From SXOA01 sp046593355 (lineage in GTDB: Bacteria > Planctomycetota > Planctomycetia > Pirellulales > Pirellulaceae): a stretch of DNA of 64,000 bases. The DNA lies in contig JBKJNY010000233.1 in assembly GCA_046593355.1 (NCBI GenBank), forward strand, positions 1 through 64,000. Reading direction: 5' to 3'. A program made the position numbers and the translations under genes. The notes under the pieces were generated by a model that saw nothing but the letters and a program-made list of their open reading frames with translations, made no database searches and was not told where the DNA came from. Position 1 is the first letter of the stretch. Every line of letters begins with the position of its first letter. Shown piece after piece: positions 26,625 through 35,453 of this stretch.

Positions 26625-27500
26625 TCATTTCCCCTTCGCCCGCTCGACCGCCGTCGCCAGCGTTCGCTTAACGAGCACCCCCACAAGGTGCGTGCGATAT
26701 TCCGCCGGCCCCCGCATGTCGCTGATGGGGCTGGCGACTTTTTTCGCAAGTAAACCCGCTTGGGCATACGTCTCCTCAGTCGGCGGCTTGCCGGCGAGCC
26801 ATTCGCTGGCTTCCTGGGCGAATTTTGGGGTCGGGGCGACGGCGGCGAGGCCGATGCGTGCAAATTCGATCTTGTCGCACGCCTGGTTGAGTTGCACTCG
26901 CGAGCCAACGCCAACGACGGCAATGTCCATTTCATTGCGCGGGATAAATCTCTCGTAGGCCGAGCCGCTGTGAGGCATTGTCGGCGGAAAGACCAGGGCG
27001 ACCAGCAGCTCGCCCGGCTGAAGGACGTTTCGCCCCGGAGCGGTGCAGAAACTCTCGACCGCGACCTTCCGCTTGCCCGCCGGTCCGACAACCTCCGCAT
27101 ACGCATGATGGGCGATGAGCGAAGGTATGCTGTCGGCCGCCGGCGAAGAGTTGCACAGATTTCCGCCGATGCTCGCCCGGCTTTGAATTTGCCAGCCGCC
27201 GATGATGCGGGCGGAATCGACCAGGGCAGGATAGGCTTTGGCAATTTCCGCGTTCTCATAAATGCAGTAGCAGGGAACCGCCGCCCCGAGGCGGAGTCCG
27301 TGCTGCGGCGAGAAGCTCAGCTCCATCAGTTCCGGGATCTTCTTAACGTCGATGACCTGACTGGCATCCCGCAGCCCTTCGCGCAGTTGCACGATGATGT
27401 CCGTGCCGCCAGACAGAATCTTCGCCGAACCGTTCGCAGCCGCCAGCAACTTCGAGGCCTCCTGCAAGGTGGCCGGGGCGGCGTAAGTGAAGTCTTTCAA
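26625..27500 (-). CDS. Hydroxylase FAD-binding subunit (CoxM/XdhB type)
   Basis: 291 residues from a TTG at 27500, chosen because ggag lies just upstream and the conserved start LKDFTYAAPATLQEASKLL follows; the open frame beyond it is not protein-like. FAD-binding motifs are AKILSGGTDIIVQ and IGGWQIQSRASIGGNLCNSS, then AADSIPSLIA. The C-terminal CO_deh_flav_C-like domain follows (RIGLAAVAPTPKFAQEA). It accepts electrons from the 2Fe-2S subunit and transfers them on, usually to NAD or a quinone. First gene of the minus-strand hydroxylase operon. Confidence 0.92.
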   Translation of the reverse strand: MKDFTYAAPATLQEASKLLAAANGSAKILSGGTDIIVQLREGLRDASQVIDVKKIPELMELSFSPQHGLRLGAAVPCYCIYENAEIAKAYPALVDSARIIGGWQIQSRASIGGNLCNSSPAADSIPSLIAHHAYAEVVGPAGKRKVAVESFCTAPGRNVLQPGELLVALVFPPTMPHSGSAYERFIPRNEMDIAVVGVGSRVQLNQACDKIEFARIGLAAVAPTPKFAQEASEWLAGKPPTEETYAQAGLLAKKVASPISDMRGPAEYRTHLVGVLVKRTLATAVERAKGK

Positions 27501-27667
27501 GGAATAGCTCCGCTCGCTGGAGAGTGATTTACGAGAGGCGATTATATCACCGACCGCCCCCGCTGACACCTTACCGGAGCCTTTTAGCAAGTAGAAGTAG
27601 AATCGCACACTCCGCGACGAGGGCCTGGGGCAGAAACTTGCGTTTGCCGCCACAAGTCCTCTGTGCG

Positions 27668-28492
27668 TTAGCGCTCCTGGGTGTGCCGCTCATCATTCTT
27701 CTCTTCCGCCTCTCGTCCCTCTTCCTCCCCCCCCTCCACCAGCGGGCTCCATTTCCTTCCCGCGAGTTGTGGCTGAAAGTCCGGCCGGCCGGCGAGGTCG
27801 GCGATGGCTCGCAGTGCGCGGAGCGTGATTTCGCCCGCGATGCCGTCTTCGTCCGCGCGGGCGGCATATTCGGACGTCTCAATCGGCTGGCCGAAGTGGA
27901 CGCGGACGCGGGCGGTCATAAAGAAGGGGCTGGTCATGGTGCCAGCGTACGGAGAGCCTTCGATGTAGCAGGGGACGAGCGGGACGCCGGCTTTCAGGGC
28001 GACCATCGCCGCACCCGGTCGGGCGGCGAGCATGAATTCATCCGAGCGGTTGATCCGCCCCTCGGGTAACATGCCGACAAGCTCTCCCTGGGAGGCATAA
28101 CGGATGGCCATCTTGGTGGAAGCGGTATCAATCCCGCGGCGGTTGGCGGGGATGCACTCGCAGATGTGCTTGAGGAACCAGCGGAGGGCGGGATGCTCGA
28201 CGTATTCCTTCGCCACCATCCAGTGGGCCTTGCGAAAGACGGAGGTCTGCACAAAAAAAGGGTCGATGCTGCTGCGGTGGTTGCAGACGATGATTGCTCC
28301 GCGGCCGTCGGGAATCGGAAACTCTCCCACGGTCCGAGTCCGCCACTGCAACCGCGTCAACAGCCGAGCCGCGCTCCAGCAGACATACTGCGACGACTTG
28401 TAGCGGCTGCGGGCCATGTCGATGGCCAAAGCGACAAACGGCGCAATGCAGACGATGGCGAGGAACAACCGGGCAAGGATGTCGTCGGGCAT
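27668..28492 (-). CDS. 1-acylglycerol-3-phosphate acyltransferase (PlsC family)
   Basis: 274 residues with one N-terminal membrane helix (LFLAIVCIAPFVALAID). The acyltransferase motifs are IIVCNHRSSIDPFF (HX4D), VGMLPEGRINRS (substrate-binding EGR) and VPLVPCYIEGS. It would add the second acyl chain to lysophosphatidic acid at the inner membrane, or modify a related lipid. The highly charged tail (VEGGEEEGREAEEKNDERHT) is unusual and probably disordered. It lies upstream of the hydroxylase operon with a 167-base gap, so co-transcription is uncertain. Confidence 0.92.
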   Translation of the reverse strand: MPDDILARLFLAIVCIAPFVALAIDMARSRYKSSQYVCWSAARLLTRLQWRTRTVGEFPIPDGRGAIIVCNHRSSIDPFFVQTSVFRKAHWMVAKEYVEHPALRWFLKHICECIPANRRGIDTASTKMAIRYASQGELVGMLPEGRINRSDEFMLAARPGAAMVALKAGVPLVPCYIEGSPYAGTMTSPFFMTARVRVHFGQPIETSEYAARADEDGIAGEITLRALRAIADLAGRPDFQPQLAGRKWSPLVEGGEEEGREAEEKNDERHTQER

Positions 28493-28792
28493 GGCGTTCA
28501 GCGTAGGATGACCCTCCCAGGCCGTCCAGAACCGCGCGAGTGCGGCCTACCAACCAATCCTCACCCAGCGCATGAAAAACCCCACGAGCCGCGCCTGGCG
28601 GCGGTGCTCACGGGGCGTTTTCCGCGGGCCTTCCAGATTCCTTCACCCTGGTAACGGTGAAAGAACCGGCGAAGTGCGGTGGCACAACCGCTGCCTCAAG
28701 ACAATGACTCTTGGCAACTTCGCGGGATCCTGGCGGAGCTTGGTAAAGGGAGTTTGGTAAACAGAAAGGGCTTGCGCGATTTCTTTCCGGAG
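28493..28792. other. Intergenic region with one GTAGGAT hairpin
   Basis: 300 bases between the acyltransferase and the Flp-pilin-like gene, both on the minus strand. It contains a degraded copy of the GTAGGATGGCCTTCC-type palindrome at 28503-28527. No other gene or RNA is recognised. Confidence 0.6.
28503..28527. repeat. GTAGGAT-type palindrome, degenerate copy
   Basis: gtaggatgaccctcccaggc followed by cgtcc. It aligns by eye with gtaggatgggcttcccagcc at 43764 and gtaggatggccttccgagcc at 63952. Confidence 0.55.
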
Positions 28793-29260
28793 CTATTGGT
28801 TCAAAATGTTGGCGGGAGCCTCACCGTCCAGAATCTCGGGCGGCACATCCGTAATTGCGGGAATCGTTTCATCGGCCGGCAAGCGTCCACGGACGATTTG
28901 CGGAGCGGAATCGAGGAACATCGAACCCGCCGCGGTAGAACCGCTATATCCCACGACACCCGCGCCCTGCGCTCCAGCCGCGGTCCGGCGACCGCGGAAG
29001 TTGTAGACGTGGTAATTGCCGCCGTACCCGCTACCGAAGTCGGGCGTATGCACGCCAATCACCAGCGGACCCTGGATGCGGTAAGACTGATCCAGCGAGG
29101 TGATCGACCTCGTCAGGTCTCCCATTTCATCAATGACGCCGTCGCGTACGCTCGCCAAACCGGCGACCACGCCGATGGTCAACAGGGACGCGAGCATCGT
29201 CCACTCAAAACTCAGCACGCCGTCTTGTTCGTGCCACATGCGGGAAATGAACTTTCTCAT
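28793..29260 (-). CDS. Flp/TadE-like pilin-type secreted protein
   Basis: 155 residues. The N-terminus, MRKFISRMWHEQDGVLSFEW then TMLASLLTIGVVAGLA, has the short basic leader, acidic residue and single hydrophobic helix typical of Flp-type (type IVb) pilins and TadE-like pseudopilins. The Gly/Glu context around GVLSFEW fits a prepilin peptidase site, though this is by eye. The rest is a Gly- and Tyr-rich segment (GSGYGGNYHVYNFRGRR) with a Pro/Ile-rich end, longer than classic Flp. No other tad genes are nearby. A role as a surface or pilus-like subunit is inference. Confidence 0.7.
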   Translation of the reverse strand: MRKFISRMWHEQDGVLSFEWTMLASLLTIGVVAGLASVRDGVIDEMGDLTRSITSLDQSYRIQGPLVIGVHTPDFGSGYGGNYHVYNFRGRRTAAGAQGAGVVGYSGSTAAGSMFLDSAPQIVRGRLPADETIPAITDVPPEILDGEAPANILNQ

Positions 29261-29601
29261 GGTGTTTCTCCTAAGGTGCCGGGTCTATGGTGCATTGGTC
29301 CCGCGGCGGGTCCAGTCTGGACGCGGACGCTCGCGGAACGTCAATCGTGGTGTAAAGCCGGGTGAGCAATCTGTCAGGCCGCGTTAACGGCACGTTCACT
29401 ACCTTTGGCATAAACCATACCAAATGCACGCGCGATGTGCAAAATATGAAGCGGAATGTTCAAAACCCGAAGCACTGTAAGGGGTTAGAAACGCCGGAGC
29501 ATCGCCGAAACGTAAAGTCCAGGGAGCGCGATGTTAAGAAACCTTAGCGCTGCCGAGCGCGAGGCTGAACATCATGTCAAGAAACGTGAACACGGAGTTT
29601 G
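29261..29601. other. Intergenic region, no gene recognised
   Basis: 341 bases between two minus-strand genes. The stretch 29400-29560 looks less GC-rich than its surroundings and has a 61-codon frame on the + strand rich in Lys, Asn and Arg with no ribosome site. I judge it non-coding; promoters for the pilin-like gene are expected upstream of it, on the other side of this gap, not here. Confidence 0.5.
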
Positions 29602-30729
29602 CTATTCCGCAATGAGCAGTGCCGACAGCACCTGCGCGTAAATGCAGTGGCCGAAGTCGTTGGGATGATTCACGCCATTCCCGGTGAGATCCCAGTCCTG
29701 CTTGTGCCGCAGTAATTCCGCCCAGATGGAGGTCATGTCCGCCATTGCGATGCCCGGTTCGCAGAGGCTGGCCAAGGCATCGCGATATTGGGGAAAGAGC
29801 TCCTGCTTGAGGGCGACCCAGCCTTTGTTGCCGAGCATGGTGGCGACAAGGATGATTTCTGCATCGGGTTGTGCCGTCTTCACCGCGGCAATCATTTTCT
29901 CGATGTTCGCCTGGTAGTCCTTGGCGGGACGCCCGGAGGAATCATTCATGCCGAAGGCCAATAGGACCAGATCGGGCCTCGCACCAACGACCTTGCCGAT
30001 GTTCGCCACGCCCCAGTCCGTGTTAGTGCCACCGACCGCGAAGTTCTCCAGCGTCACCTTTGCTCCATAAGCCGCTTCCAGATTGAGCACCAGCAAATCC
30101 TGATACGGCGGCTGATGCGGCGCGACTTTCGCCCAGCCGGAAGCGTTGCAGCCGGTGGAGATGCTGTCCCCGAGCAGGGCGATCTTCAGTGGCTTCTTCC
30201 CCGTGAGAATCTTGACGGTCTTCGGCAACTCCTTGCCGGCAAAGGCTGGCGTTGGCCCCTTCCAGGCGGCCGGTTCATGCTCGTAGGTGATGACCGTCTG
30301 CATGTCGTGGTACTCGTGCGTCGCCCCGAACAGAATCTCGCCATTTCCATCCCGGTGCGTCAGCGCGTACTTCTGACTCCTCGCCGGCCGGCGGAGATCC
30401 TGCGGCGTTTTCCAAGGAATTCTCGATCCAGCCGGCAACACGATCTCCTGCGACCCCGGCTGCCAGACATAGTCCCGCCCGGCCTCGTAAATGGCCTCTC
30501 CCGACGAGCTGGTCACTTTCAGAATCTTCGTCGCGGTGAGTAGCAGCTTCCCCTTCGCCGCCCCTTCGCCATCCTTAATGAATAGCACGCTTTCGCCGTG
30601 CATCGTTTTGGATCGCCAGAACGGCTGGAGTTGTGTAGCGTCGAATTTCCACCGGTTCTCCGGTTCCGCGGCGAAGGCGAGAGGCGGGAAAATCAGAATG
30701 ATGAATGCAGGCAGGACGATGTGGTTCAT
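29602..30729 (-). CDS. Secreted SGNH/GDSL hydrolase
   Basis: 375 residues, with a signal peptide MNHIVLPAFIILIFPPLAFA. Residues 22-150 form an N-terminal beta-rich domain of unknown role. The SGNH domain then shows block I LLGDSIS, block II with GG (FAVGGTNTDW), block III GMND and block V with the catalytic His in NHPNDFGHCIY. It would hydrolyse an ester, probably on a polysaccharide (acetyl xylan-type) outside the cytoplasm. The substrate is inferred from similarly built planctomycete proteins only. It appears monocistronic, with 340 bases or more on both sides. Confidence 0.9.
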   Translation of the reverse strand: MNHIVLPAFIILIFPPLAFAAEPENRWKFDATQLQPFWRSKTMHGESVLFIKDGEGAAKGKLLLTATKILKVTSSSGEAIYEAGRDYVWQPGSQEIVLPAGSRIPWKTPQDLRRPARSQKYALTHRDGNGEILFGATHEYHDMQTVITYEHEPAAWKGPTPAFAGKELPKTVKILTGKKPLKIALLGDSISTGCNASGWAKVAPHQPPYQDLLVLNLEAAYGAKVTLENFAVGGTNTDWGVANIGKVVGARPDLVLLAFGMNDSSGRPAKDYQANIEKMIAAVKTAQPDAEIILVATMLGNKGWVALKQELFPQYRDALASLCEPGIAMADMTSIWAELLRHKQDWDLTGNGVNHPNDFGHCIYAQVLSALLIAE

Positions 30730-31189
30730 TGGCGAGACCTACAGAGGCGGCGCGATGCGTTTGGTGGCCGCATGATTCTACCAGCGCGACTCGCGAGAGA
30801 GTGGAGATCATGAACGCAATTTGAATTGCCCGTCGCGAACTGGCACCACGCGGAGCAACAAAGTTCGCGCGAGTGATCTGATTCTCGCGCGACAATCCGC
30901 CGAAAAAAAATTTGCAAAAATTACACGCGGAGGCGCATTTCCTCTTGACGATTTGCGCGAAAGTCGCAAGATTAATGTCAATGCGTGCTGTAAGAACAAC
31001 TTTTGCAACCGCAGTTTAATGCCAAGGAGTTTAGGCCGCGCGTGCGAGGATGGGGCGACATACGGGATGTCGCTTCGGCCCACACTCCCGAAATTCGGGA
31101 ATGCGGCACAAGGCAGTGGCGATAATCTTTTGAAGAGTTTGACTCAAGACTCTATTTAGGTTTCGCCCAATCTTTTAGGAGGACGTACT
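30730..31189 (+). promoter_or_regulatory. Long AT-rich leader upstream of the micropeptide gene
   Basis: 460 bases without a gene. An A/T tract (30903-30922) precedes a TTGACG at 30945-30950; a weak -10-like AAGATT (30968-30973) sits 17 bases on. A small palindrome cccgaaattcggga lies near 31087-31100. The start site would leave a leader of about 200 bases before the GTG at 31190. The promoter call is by eye and weak. Confidence 0.3.
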
Positions 31190-31255
31190 GTGGCCAAGAA
31201 GAAAGCAGCGAAGAAGGCTCCCAAGAAGGCCGCCAAGAAGGCCAAGAAGAAGTAA
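31190..31255 (+). CDS. 21-residue Lys/Ala micropeptide (histone-H1-like)
   Basis: Start GTG at 31190 with a strong ribosome site (aggagg, 31177-31182) seven bases upstream. The product begins MAKKKAAKKAPKKAA and ends KKAKKK, stop TAA at 31253. Thirteen of 21 residues are Lys and the rest are mostly Ala, resembling the tail repeats of histone-H1-like or Hc1-type nucleoid proteins, which are longer. A hairpin with a T-rich tail follows at 31291-31334. The strong ribosome site, dedicated leader and terminator argue for real expression. It could coat DNA or RNA, or be a leader peptide whose Lys codons (mostly AAG) sense lysine supply. No function is known to me. Confidence 0.7.
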   Translation: MAKKKAAKKAPKKAAKKAKKK

Positions 31256-31290
31256 GCTCTTCTGCCCGCTTCGCCTAGACACAACGAGAA

Positions 31291-31334
31291 AGAGCCGCCG
31301 GGGCGAGCCATCGCCAGGGCGGCTCTAGTCTTTT
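31291..31334 (+). terminator. Terminator after the micropeptide gene
   Basis: Stem agagccgcc (31291-31299) pairs with ggcggctct (31318-31326) and is followed by agtcttttctt. An inner gggcgagcca/tcgcc pairing may extend it. It lies 36 bases after the stop, making the micropeptide a free-standing transcript. Confidence 0.75.
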
Positions 31335-31359
31335 CTTGAGGAAGGAGGGGCGTCGGCGA

Positions 31360-31463
31360 ACCGGCGAGCGGCCTGCGTAAGCTGGCCGGTGAGTCGGCAT
31401 TCCGGCGACGCCCTGCTCTCCTTATCCACATGACCGGCCAGCTTACGCAGGCCGCTCGCCGGT
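31360..31463. repeat. 31-bp perfect inverted repeat around a 42-bp core
   Basis: Arm one (31360-31390) begins accggcgagcggcctgcgta and ends agctggccggt; arm two (31433-31463) is its exact complement. Each arm is itself nearly palindromic around ggcc...ggcc. The 42-base core has no open frame. It could be a mobile repeat, a cruciform or a strong RNA hairpin. Confidence 0.85.
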
Positions 31464-31831
31464 CACTTACCATTGCAAGAGGTCAGCCTGTTAAGTGCCC
31501 ACCCCCTCCAGCCCTCACTTTCGGCTCTCTCGGCATCTTCCTGCGGGTCGCATCCACCCTCTCTCACCGCACTTCTGGCACGACTGGCCGAAGATTCTAA
31601 AGTCCTGCCTCCAGTTCATACGATGCTAACATTCGGAAGGGGTCTGTCACCCCGCGCCGAAGCATTTCGCCGTGCGACGGAACAACGCGATGTGATAGCA
31701 CTCTTGCCCAGGGGGGAATGGAAGGATCCGCAGGTGGTTCATCTCAAGGGACCGTCGCGTGGGCAGGCTTAAAACGCTTGCCAATCCGGAACGACCGGCA
31801 GGATGCTGGAAAGTCCGGAATCGGGAAGGAC

Positions 31832-32056
31832 ATGACGTTCTGTTCCGCATGCGGTAGTCAACTGAGATGGGCCACTTCGGCTCCGACCGAGTTTGCCAGC
31901 CGCCGACCCGCCGGCGCACGCTCGCCACTTCTCCCGCCAGGTATCACGCCGAGTACGACGGTAACGATTTTGCCGGATGCCCGATGGAAGCGGTTATACC
32001 CACCGCTCTCTTTTGGGGAATTACGCCGATTTCCAGCAGAGCCGTGCCGATGTTGA
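31832..32056 (+). CDS. Doubtful small protein with CSACG start
   Basis: 74 codons from an ATG with a good ribosome site (gggaagga, 31823-31830). The product begins MTFCSACGSQLRWATSAPTE, reminiscent of the first Cys pair of a zinc ribbon, but no second Cys pair follows and the rest is Pro/Arg-rich. It may be a frameshift remnant or chance. No neighbours support it. Confidence 0.25.
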   Translation: MTFCSACGSQLRWATSAPTEFASRRPAGARSPLLPPGITPSTTVTILPDARWKRLYPPLSFGELRRFPAEPCRC

Positions 32057-32264
32057 TGGTAAGGCGAGCCAGAGGGAACTGGTTCGTCCCTGCCCAAGCC
32101 AAGGATGTCGCCCCAACCCAGTGTTGTGTGCTGTCCGGCAAATCCCATTTGCCGACGCCTAGACCAGCCCGGTCAGCACCAGCATGGGGCAATCGCACCG
32201 CTACGCGGCTCCTCACCGCCGGCGGGGCACACCGAGTCAATGAGAGTGTACTGGAGAGCCTGCG

Positions 32265-32837
32265 ATGAAGGTCTTCACTACTGGACAGGTCGCTAAGATC
32301 TGTAAAGTGGCCCCACGCACGGTCAGCAAGTGGTTCGATTCGGGACGCCTTAAAGGCTACCGGATCCCCGGCTCGCAAGACCGCCGCATCCCGCGCGAGT
32401 ACCTGATCAAGTTCCTCAAAGAGCATGGAATGCCACTCGGCGACCTCGAAGACGAGGCGATGGCAAAAATTCTCGTTGTGGCGCAGGATCAGATCCTGAT
32501 CGAAAATCTGAAACGCGAACTTCCCACGGAACGCAGTTTCCGGGTTGCTATCGCCGCCAGCGGCTTTGAAGCCGGCATACAGGCGGAGAGCTTCCACCCG
32601 GACTGCATCATCGTGGATTTCTCTATCGGCAAAATCGAGTCCCTGCAGATTTGCCAAAACCTGCGGAAGAACCCCGACTTTGCCGACACGATTCTCATCG
32701 CGCTGTTGCCCGATGACGGAAGTCCGATCAGCTTCGATCGCTCGAGCATAAACGAAACGTTCAAAAAGCCGTTCGACGCGAAACTGCTCGCCGAACGTCT
32801 CCGCACGCTGATCGGCGCCCGCAAGGAACTGGTTTAA
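32265..32837 (+). CDS. HTH (MerR/excisionase-like) plus receiver-like regulator
   Basis: 190 residues. Residues 1-58 are a winged-helix domain (MKVFTTGQVAKICKVAPRTV, SKWFDSGRLKGYRIPGSQDR, then IPREYLIKFLKEH) of the MerR/excisionase fold. From residue 66 a receiver-like domain follows (AKILVVAQDQILIENLK). The phospho-acceptor Asp is kept in IIVDFSIG and the conserved Lys in FKKPFDA, but the acidic pair at the first loop reads VAQDQ, so ordinary phosphorylation may be lost or altered. DNA-binding at the N-terminus with the receiver behind it is the reverse of usual response regulators. No histidine kinase is nearby. It probably regulates transcription; the targets are unknown. Confidence 0.85.
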   Translation: MKVFTTGQVAKICKVAPRTVSKWFDSGRLKGYRIPGSQDRRIPREYLIKFLKEHGMPLGDLEDEAMAKILVVAQDQILIENLKRELPTERSFRVAIAASGFEAGIQAESFHPDCIIVDFSIGKIESLQICQNLRKNPDFADTILIALLPDDGSPISFDRSSINETFKKPFDAKLLAERLRTLIGARKELV

Positions 32838-33095
32838 GCCCGCTTCCCGGCCCGATTAGAAAACGGCAGGCCGCTCGCCACGGCTGGCCTAAAAACTTGA
32901 TTACACAATCCTCCGCGACTAGACCCCGCGGCGGCTTTCATACAATTTGAACATGGGGCGGCAGCAGGACGCAGCCGCGAGACTCGCTGAATTCCCGGTT
33001 TGGCGACCTCGGCCCCCACACACAACGCAGGGCAGGCATTCGCAAGGATGCCTGCCCTGAGCTGTTTCTTGGGGAATTGGCGTCGATCATGAACA

Positions 33096-35453
33096 TCAGT
33101 CGTCGATTGGCAATCCCAAGCCTAGTTTTCGTCCAGCCTGCCGCTGGGAGTGCTTGAGGTCGGTCATGTTGACCACTCCGTCACCATTCAAGTCGGCATT
33201 GAGGTTGCTACCTCGGGCACCGTAATTCGCCATCACAACCATCGAGTCCTTGGAATCGACGATGCGATCCCCATTGGCGTCTCCCAGCAGGCGATAGAAA
33301 TTCCGCCGCGTTTCCAGGGAACCGTCTCCGTCCGTGTCGAGCGAAAGTCGATAGTACCCGTCTCCCGTGGCGGAGTTACGACTGCCGCCGAGCCCTTGTG
33401 ATCCAAAATCGATCAAGACGCGATTGCCGGACACCGTTGTGCGGCCGGTCAGGCTGACTGCGACGTTTCCTGCTCCGTTGAGATCGGAGCCCGTGAGCTG
33501 CATGCGTCCCGCGGCCAGCACGTCGCTGAGGCCCGTGGCGCTTTCAAAAATGAGATCGACATACCGAATATAGGATCGCTGCGATGCTCCCCGCTGGACG
33601 TCGAAGCCAATGACTTCATTGACGTTGGTAACGTTGATTGTGAAAGCCTGGTCTACCGACAGACCGCCGGAATCAGTCGCCCGGATCACCACTTGATGAC
33701 TGGTCGCCGATTCGTAGTTGAGCAGTCCGCCGTTGGCCACGACGAGCTTGCCATTGGAAACGGCGAACCGCCCCTCGGCACTGTTGGGCAGCGTAAACGT
33801 GTGGGTGTCGCCGGAGTCGGGATCAACGGCTGATAGCGTCCCAATGACTTTTCCGCTGGGACTATTTTCCGCGATGTTTGTTCCGGAAGTGAGAATGCCC
33901 GTGGGGGGCCGATTCACTGGGGCAGCCTCGACCGTGACGTTTACGGTCGCCACATTGGAAAGCTGGCTCCCATCGCTAGCACGGTACGTGAAGGTATCGG
34001 TGCCGCTAAAGCCGGCTGCGGGCGTATAGCGAAGCCCGCCATTCACGATGGTCACGACCGTACCCTGAGCCGGCTGGGAAAAAGAGCCCATGCTCAAGGA
34101 AGTGCCTTCCGGGTCGTGGTCGTTCGCCAAGACGAAAATGTCCACGGCCGATCCCGCCGGAGTCGTGGCGCTATCGTCAAGGGCGACCGGCGGCTGATTG
34201 GGCGTGGCGACGACGCGTTCATCGGCGCCGATGTCCCAGCCCGCGCCACTGGGGCGCGCGTCGGATTCAAAGTCGCGCGGAGGAGCCAAGAGGGCGGTCC
34301 CCGCATCCATGGCCGGGCTTGAGGCAGAGAGATGAAAGTCGTTGCCGGCAGAGTCGACGAAGAGCTGGCTCGGCGTTGCCAGCAGCGAATGCTGATCCTG
34401 GCCGGTTGAGGTCCGCCACTGGGCCAGCGTCAGGATCGAGTCGCCGCCATTAGTCGTGAAGCGATTCATCACTACGTTGTAATCGCTCGCGAAACCGGGG
34501 AGGCTATCGCTGCTAATGTCAATCACGCCGCGAAAGGAGTGGGAGTTGTAAAGGATATTGTTCATCACGGTATTGCCCGTGCTGCCGTTCTGAATGTTGA
34601 CGTTCCAGCGTCCGTCCACGGGTTGCACAATCGTGTTGTTGACGACCACATTTCCCGACGACCCCGCCGCGCCATCGATCTTATACAGCGATATTCCGCT
34701 GGCGTGGTTGTTGTACAGCAGGTTATTTTGGAAACGGGAGTTCTGAACGCCATCGCCGTTAATGCCCGACCCGCCTCCAAGCCCGTTATCGTAGATCACG
34801 TTGCCCTCGACCAAAGCACCGGAAATGATCCCATCCCCGCCCTGGAAGATATCGCCATTCATGTGTATTCCGTTGGCGCGGTTGCCCCAAATCATATTGT
34901 TGCGAATGACCGGGCGATCACCGCTGTTGGAGACATAGATACCGTGTTCAATCTGGGCGCGGGTGGAGGTGTTGTTCTCGATGAGCAAGTCATCGCTAAA
35001 CCCGGTGAAGATGCCCCAGCGGTAATTGTTATCAAGCGCGTTGCCGCGGATCGAGACATGGTGGTTCGTCACCGAGCGGATTCCAGCCCGCGGCATGCCG
35101 TTGATGGTAAATCCTTCAATCGTTACGTAATCTGCCCCTTCCAAATTGACCCCGTCGGGCGTGACTCCATTGCGGCTCGTGATTGCGGCCCCCGATTCGG
35201 CATGAAACACGATCGGGCCGGAAGCTGTGCCGTCTGTCCTGAGGTCGAAACCGACGTAGTTTCCCGGGCGGACGATGACCGTGTCTCCAGCATGCACCGA
35301 GTCCGCTGCTTTTTGAAGCGTCTGCCAAGGCGCTACCGCCGAACCTGCTTGGGAGTCGCTGCCGGCATTGGAGACATAAAATGTCGCTAGCGCGAGCCGG
35401 GATTCCAACGATTCGAACGACAAACGCCGCTTAGTGGGAGAGCTACGCCGCAT
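33096..35453 (-). CDS. Secreted right-handed beta-helix protein with cadherin and dockerin-like parts
   Basis: 785 residues from the ATG at 35453. The N-terminus, MRRSSPTKRRLSFESLESRL then ALA, carries the planctomycete LEPRxLL-like motif seen on exported surface proteins. Residues 24-390 form a parallel beta-helix (repeats such as IENNTSTRAQIEHGIYVSNS and IWGNRANGIHMNG) of the pectate-lyase-like type, with no obvious catalytic triad. A bacterial Ig/cadherin-like segment with ANDHDPEGTSLS follows, then a cadherin repeat (IAENSPSGKVIGTLSAVDPD), and a dockerin-like pair of calcium loops (DANGDRIVDSKDS, DLNGDGVVNMTDL) at the end. It probably binds or cleaves polysaccharide outside the cell. It is monocistronic. 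Confidence 0.9.
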   Translation of the reverse strand: MRRSSPTKRRLSFESLESRLALATFYVSNAGSDSQAGSAVAPWQTLQKAADSVHAGDTVIVRPGNYVGFDLRTDGTASGPIVFHAESGAAITSRNGVTPDGVNLEGADYVTIEGFTINGMPRAGIRSVTNHHVSIRGNALDNNYRWGIFTGFSDDLLIENNTSTRAQIEHGIYVSNSGDRPVIRNNMIWGNRANGIHMNGDIFQGGDGIISGALVEGNVIYDNGLGGGSGINGDGVQNSRFQNNLLYNNHASGISLYKIDGAAGSSGNVVVNNTIVQPVDGRWNVNIQNGSTGNTVMNNILYNSHSFRGVIDISSDSLPGFASDYNVVMNRFTTNGGDSILTLAQWRTSTGQDQHSLLATPSQLFVDSAGNDFHLSASSPAMDAGTALLAPPRDFESDARPSGAGWDIGADERVVATPNQPPVALDDSATTPAGSAVDIFVLANDHDPEGTSLSMGSFSQPAQGTVVTIVNGGLRYTPAAGFSGTDTFTYRASDGSQLSNVATVNVTVEAAPVNRPPTGILTSGTNIAENSPSGKVIGTLSAVDPDSGDTHTFTLPNSAEGRFAVSNGKLVVANGGLLNYESATSHQVVIRATDSGGLSVDQAFTINVTNVNEVIGFDVQRGASQRSYIRYVDLIFESATGLSDVLAAGRMQLTGSDLNGAGNVAVSLTGRTTVSGNRVLIDFGSQGLGGSRNSATGDGYYRLSLDTDGDGSLETRRNFYRLLGDANGDRIVDSKDSMVVMANYGARGSNLNADLNGDGVVNMTDLKHSQRQAGRKLGLGLPIDD

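Larger units (their letters stand above)
31335..32264. other. Intergenic region with a 31-bp inverted repeat
   Basis: 930 bases between the micropeptide and the HTH-receiver gene. It holds a perfect inverted repeat (31360-31390 with 31433-31463) and one doubtful small frame (31832-32056). The remaining frames show no recognisable protein features, and I see no RNA gene. Confidence 0.5.

Noticed and set aside
29362..29547. A 61-codon Lys/Asn/Arg-rich + strand frame
   Set aside because: No ribosome site and unusual composition; probably AT-rich non-coding DNA.
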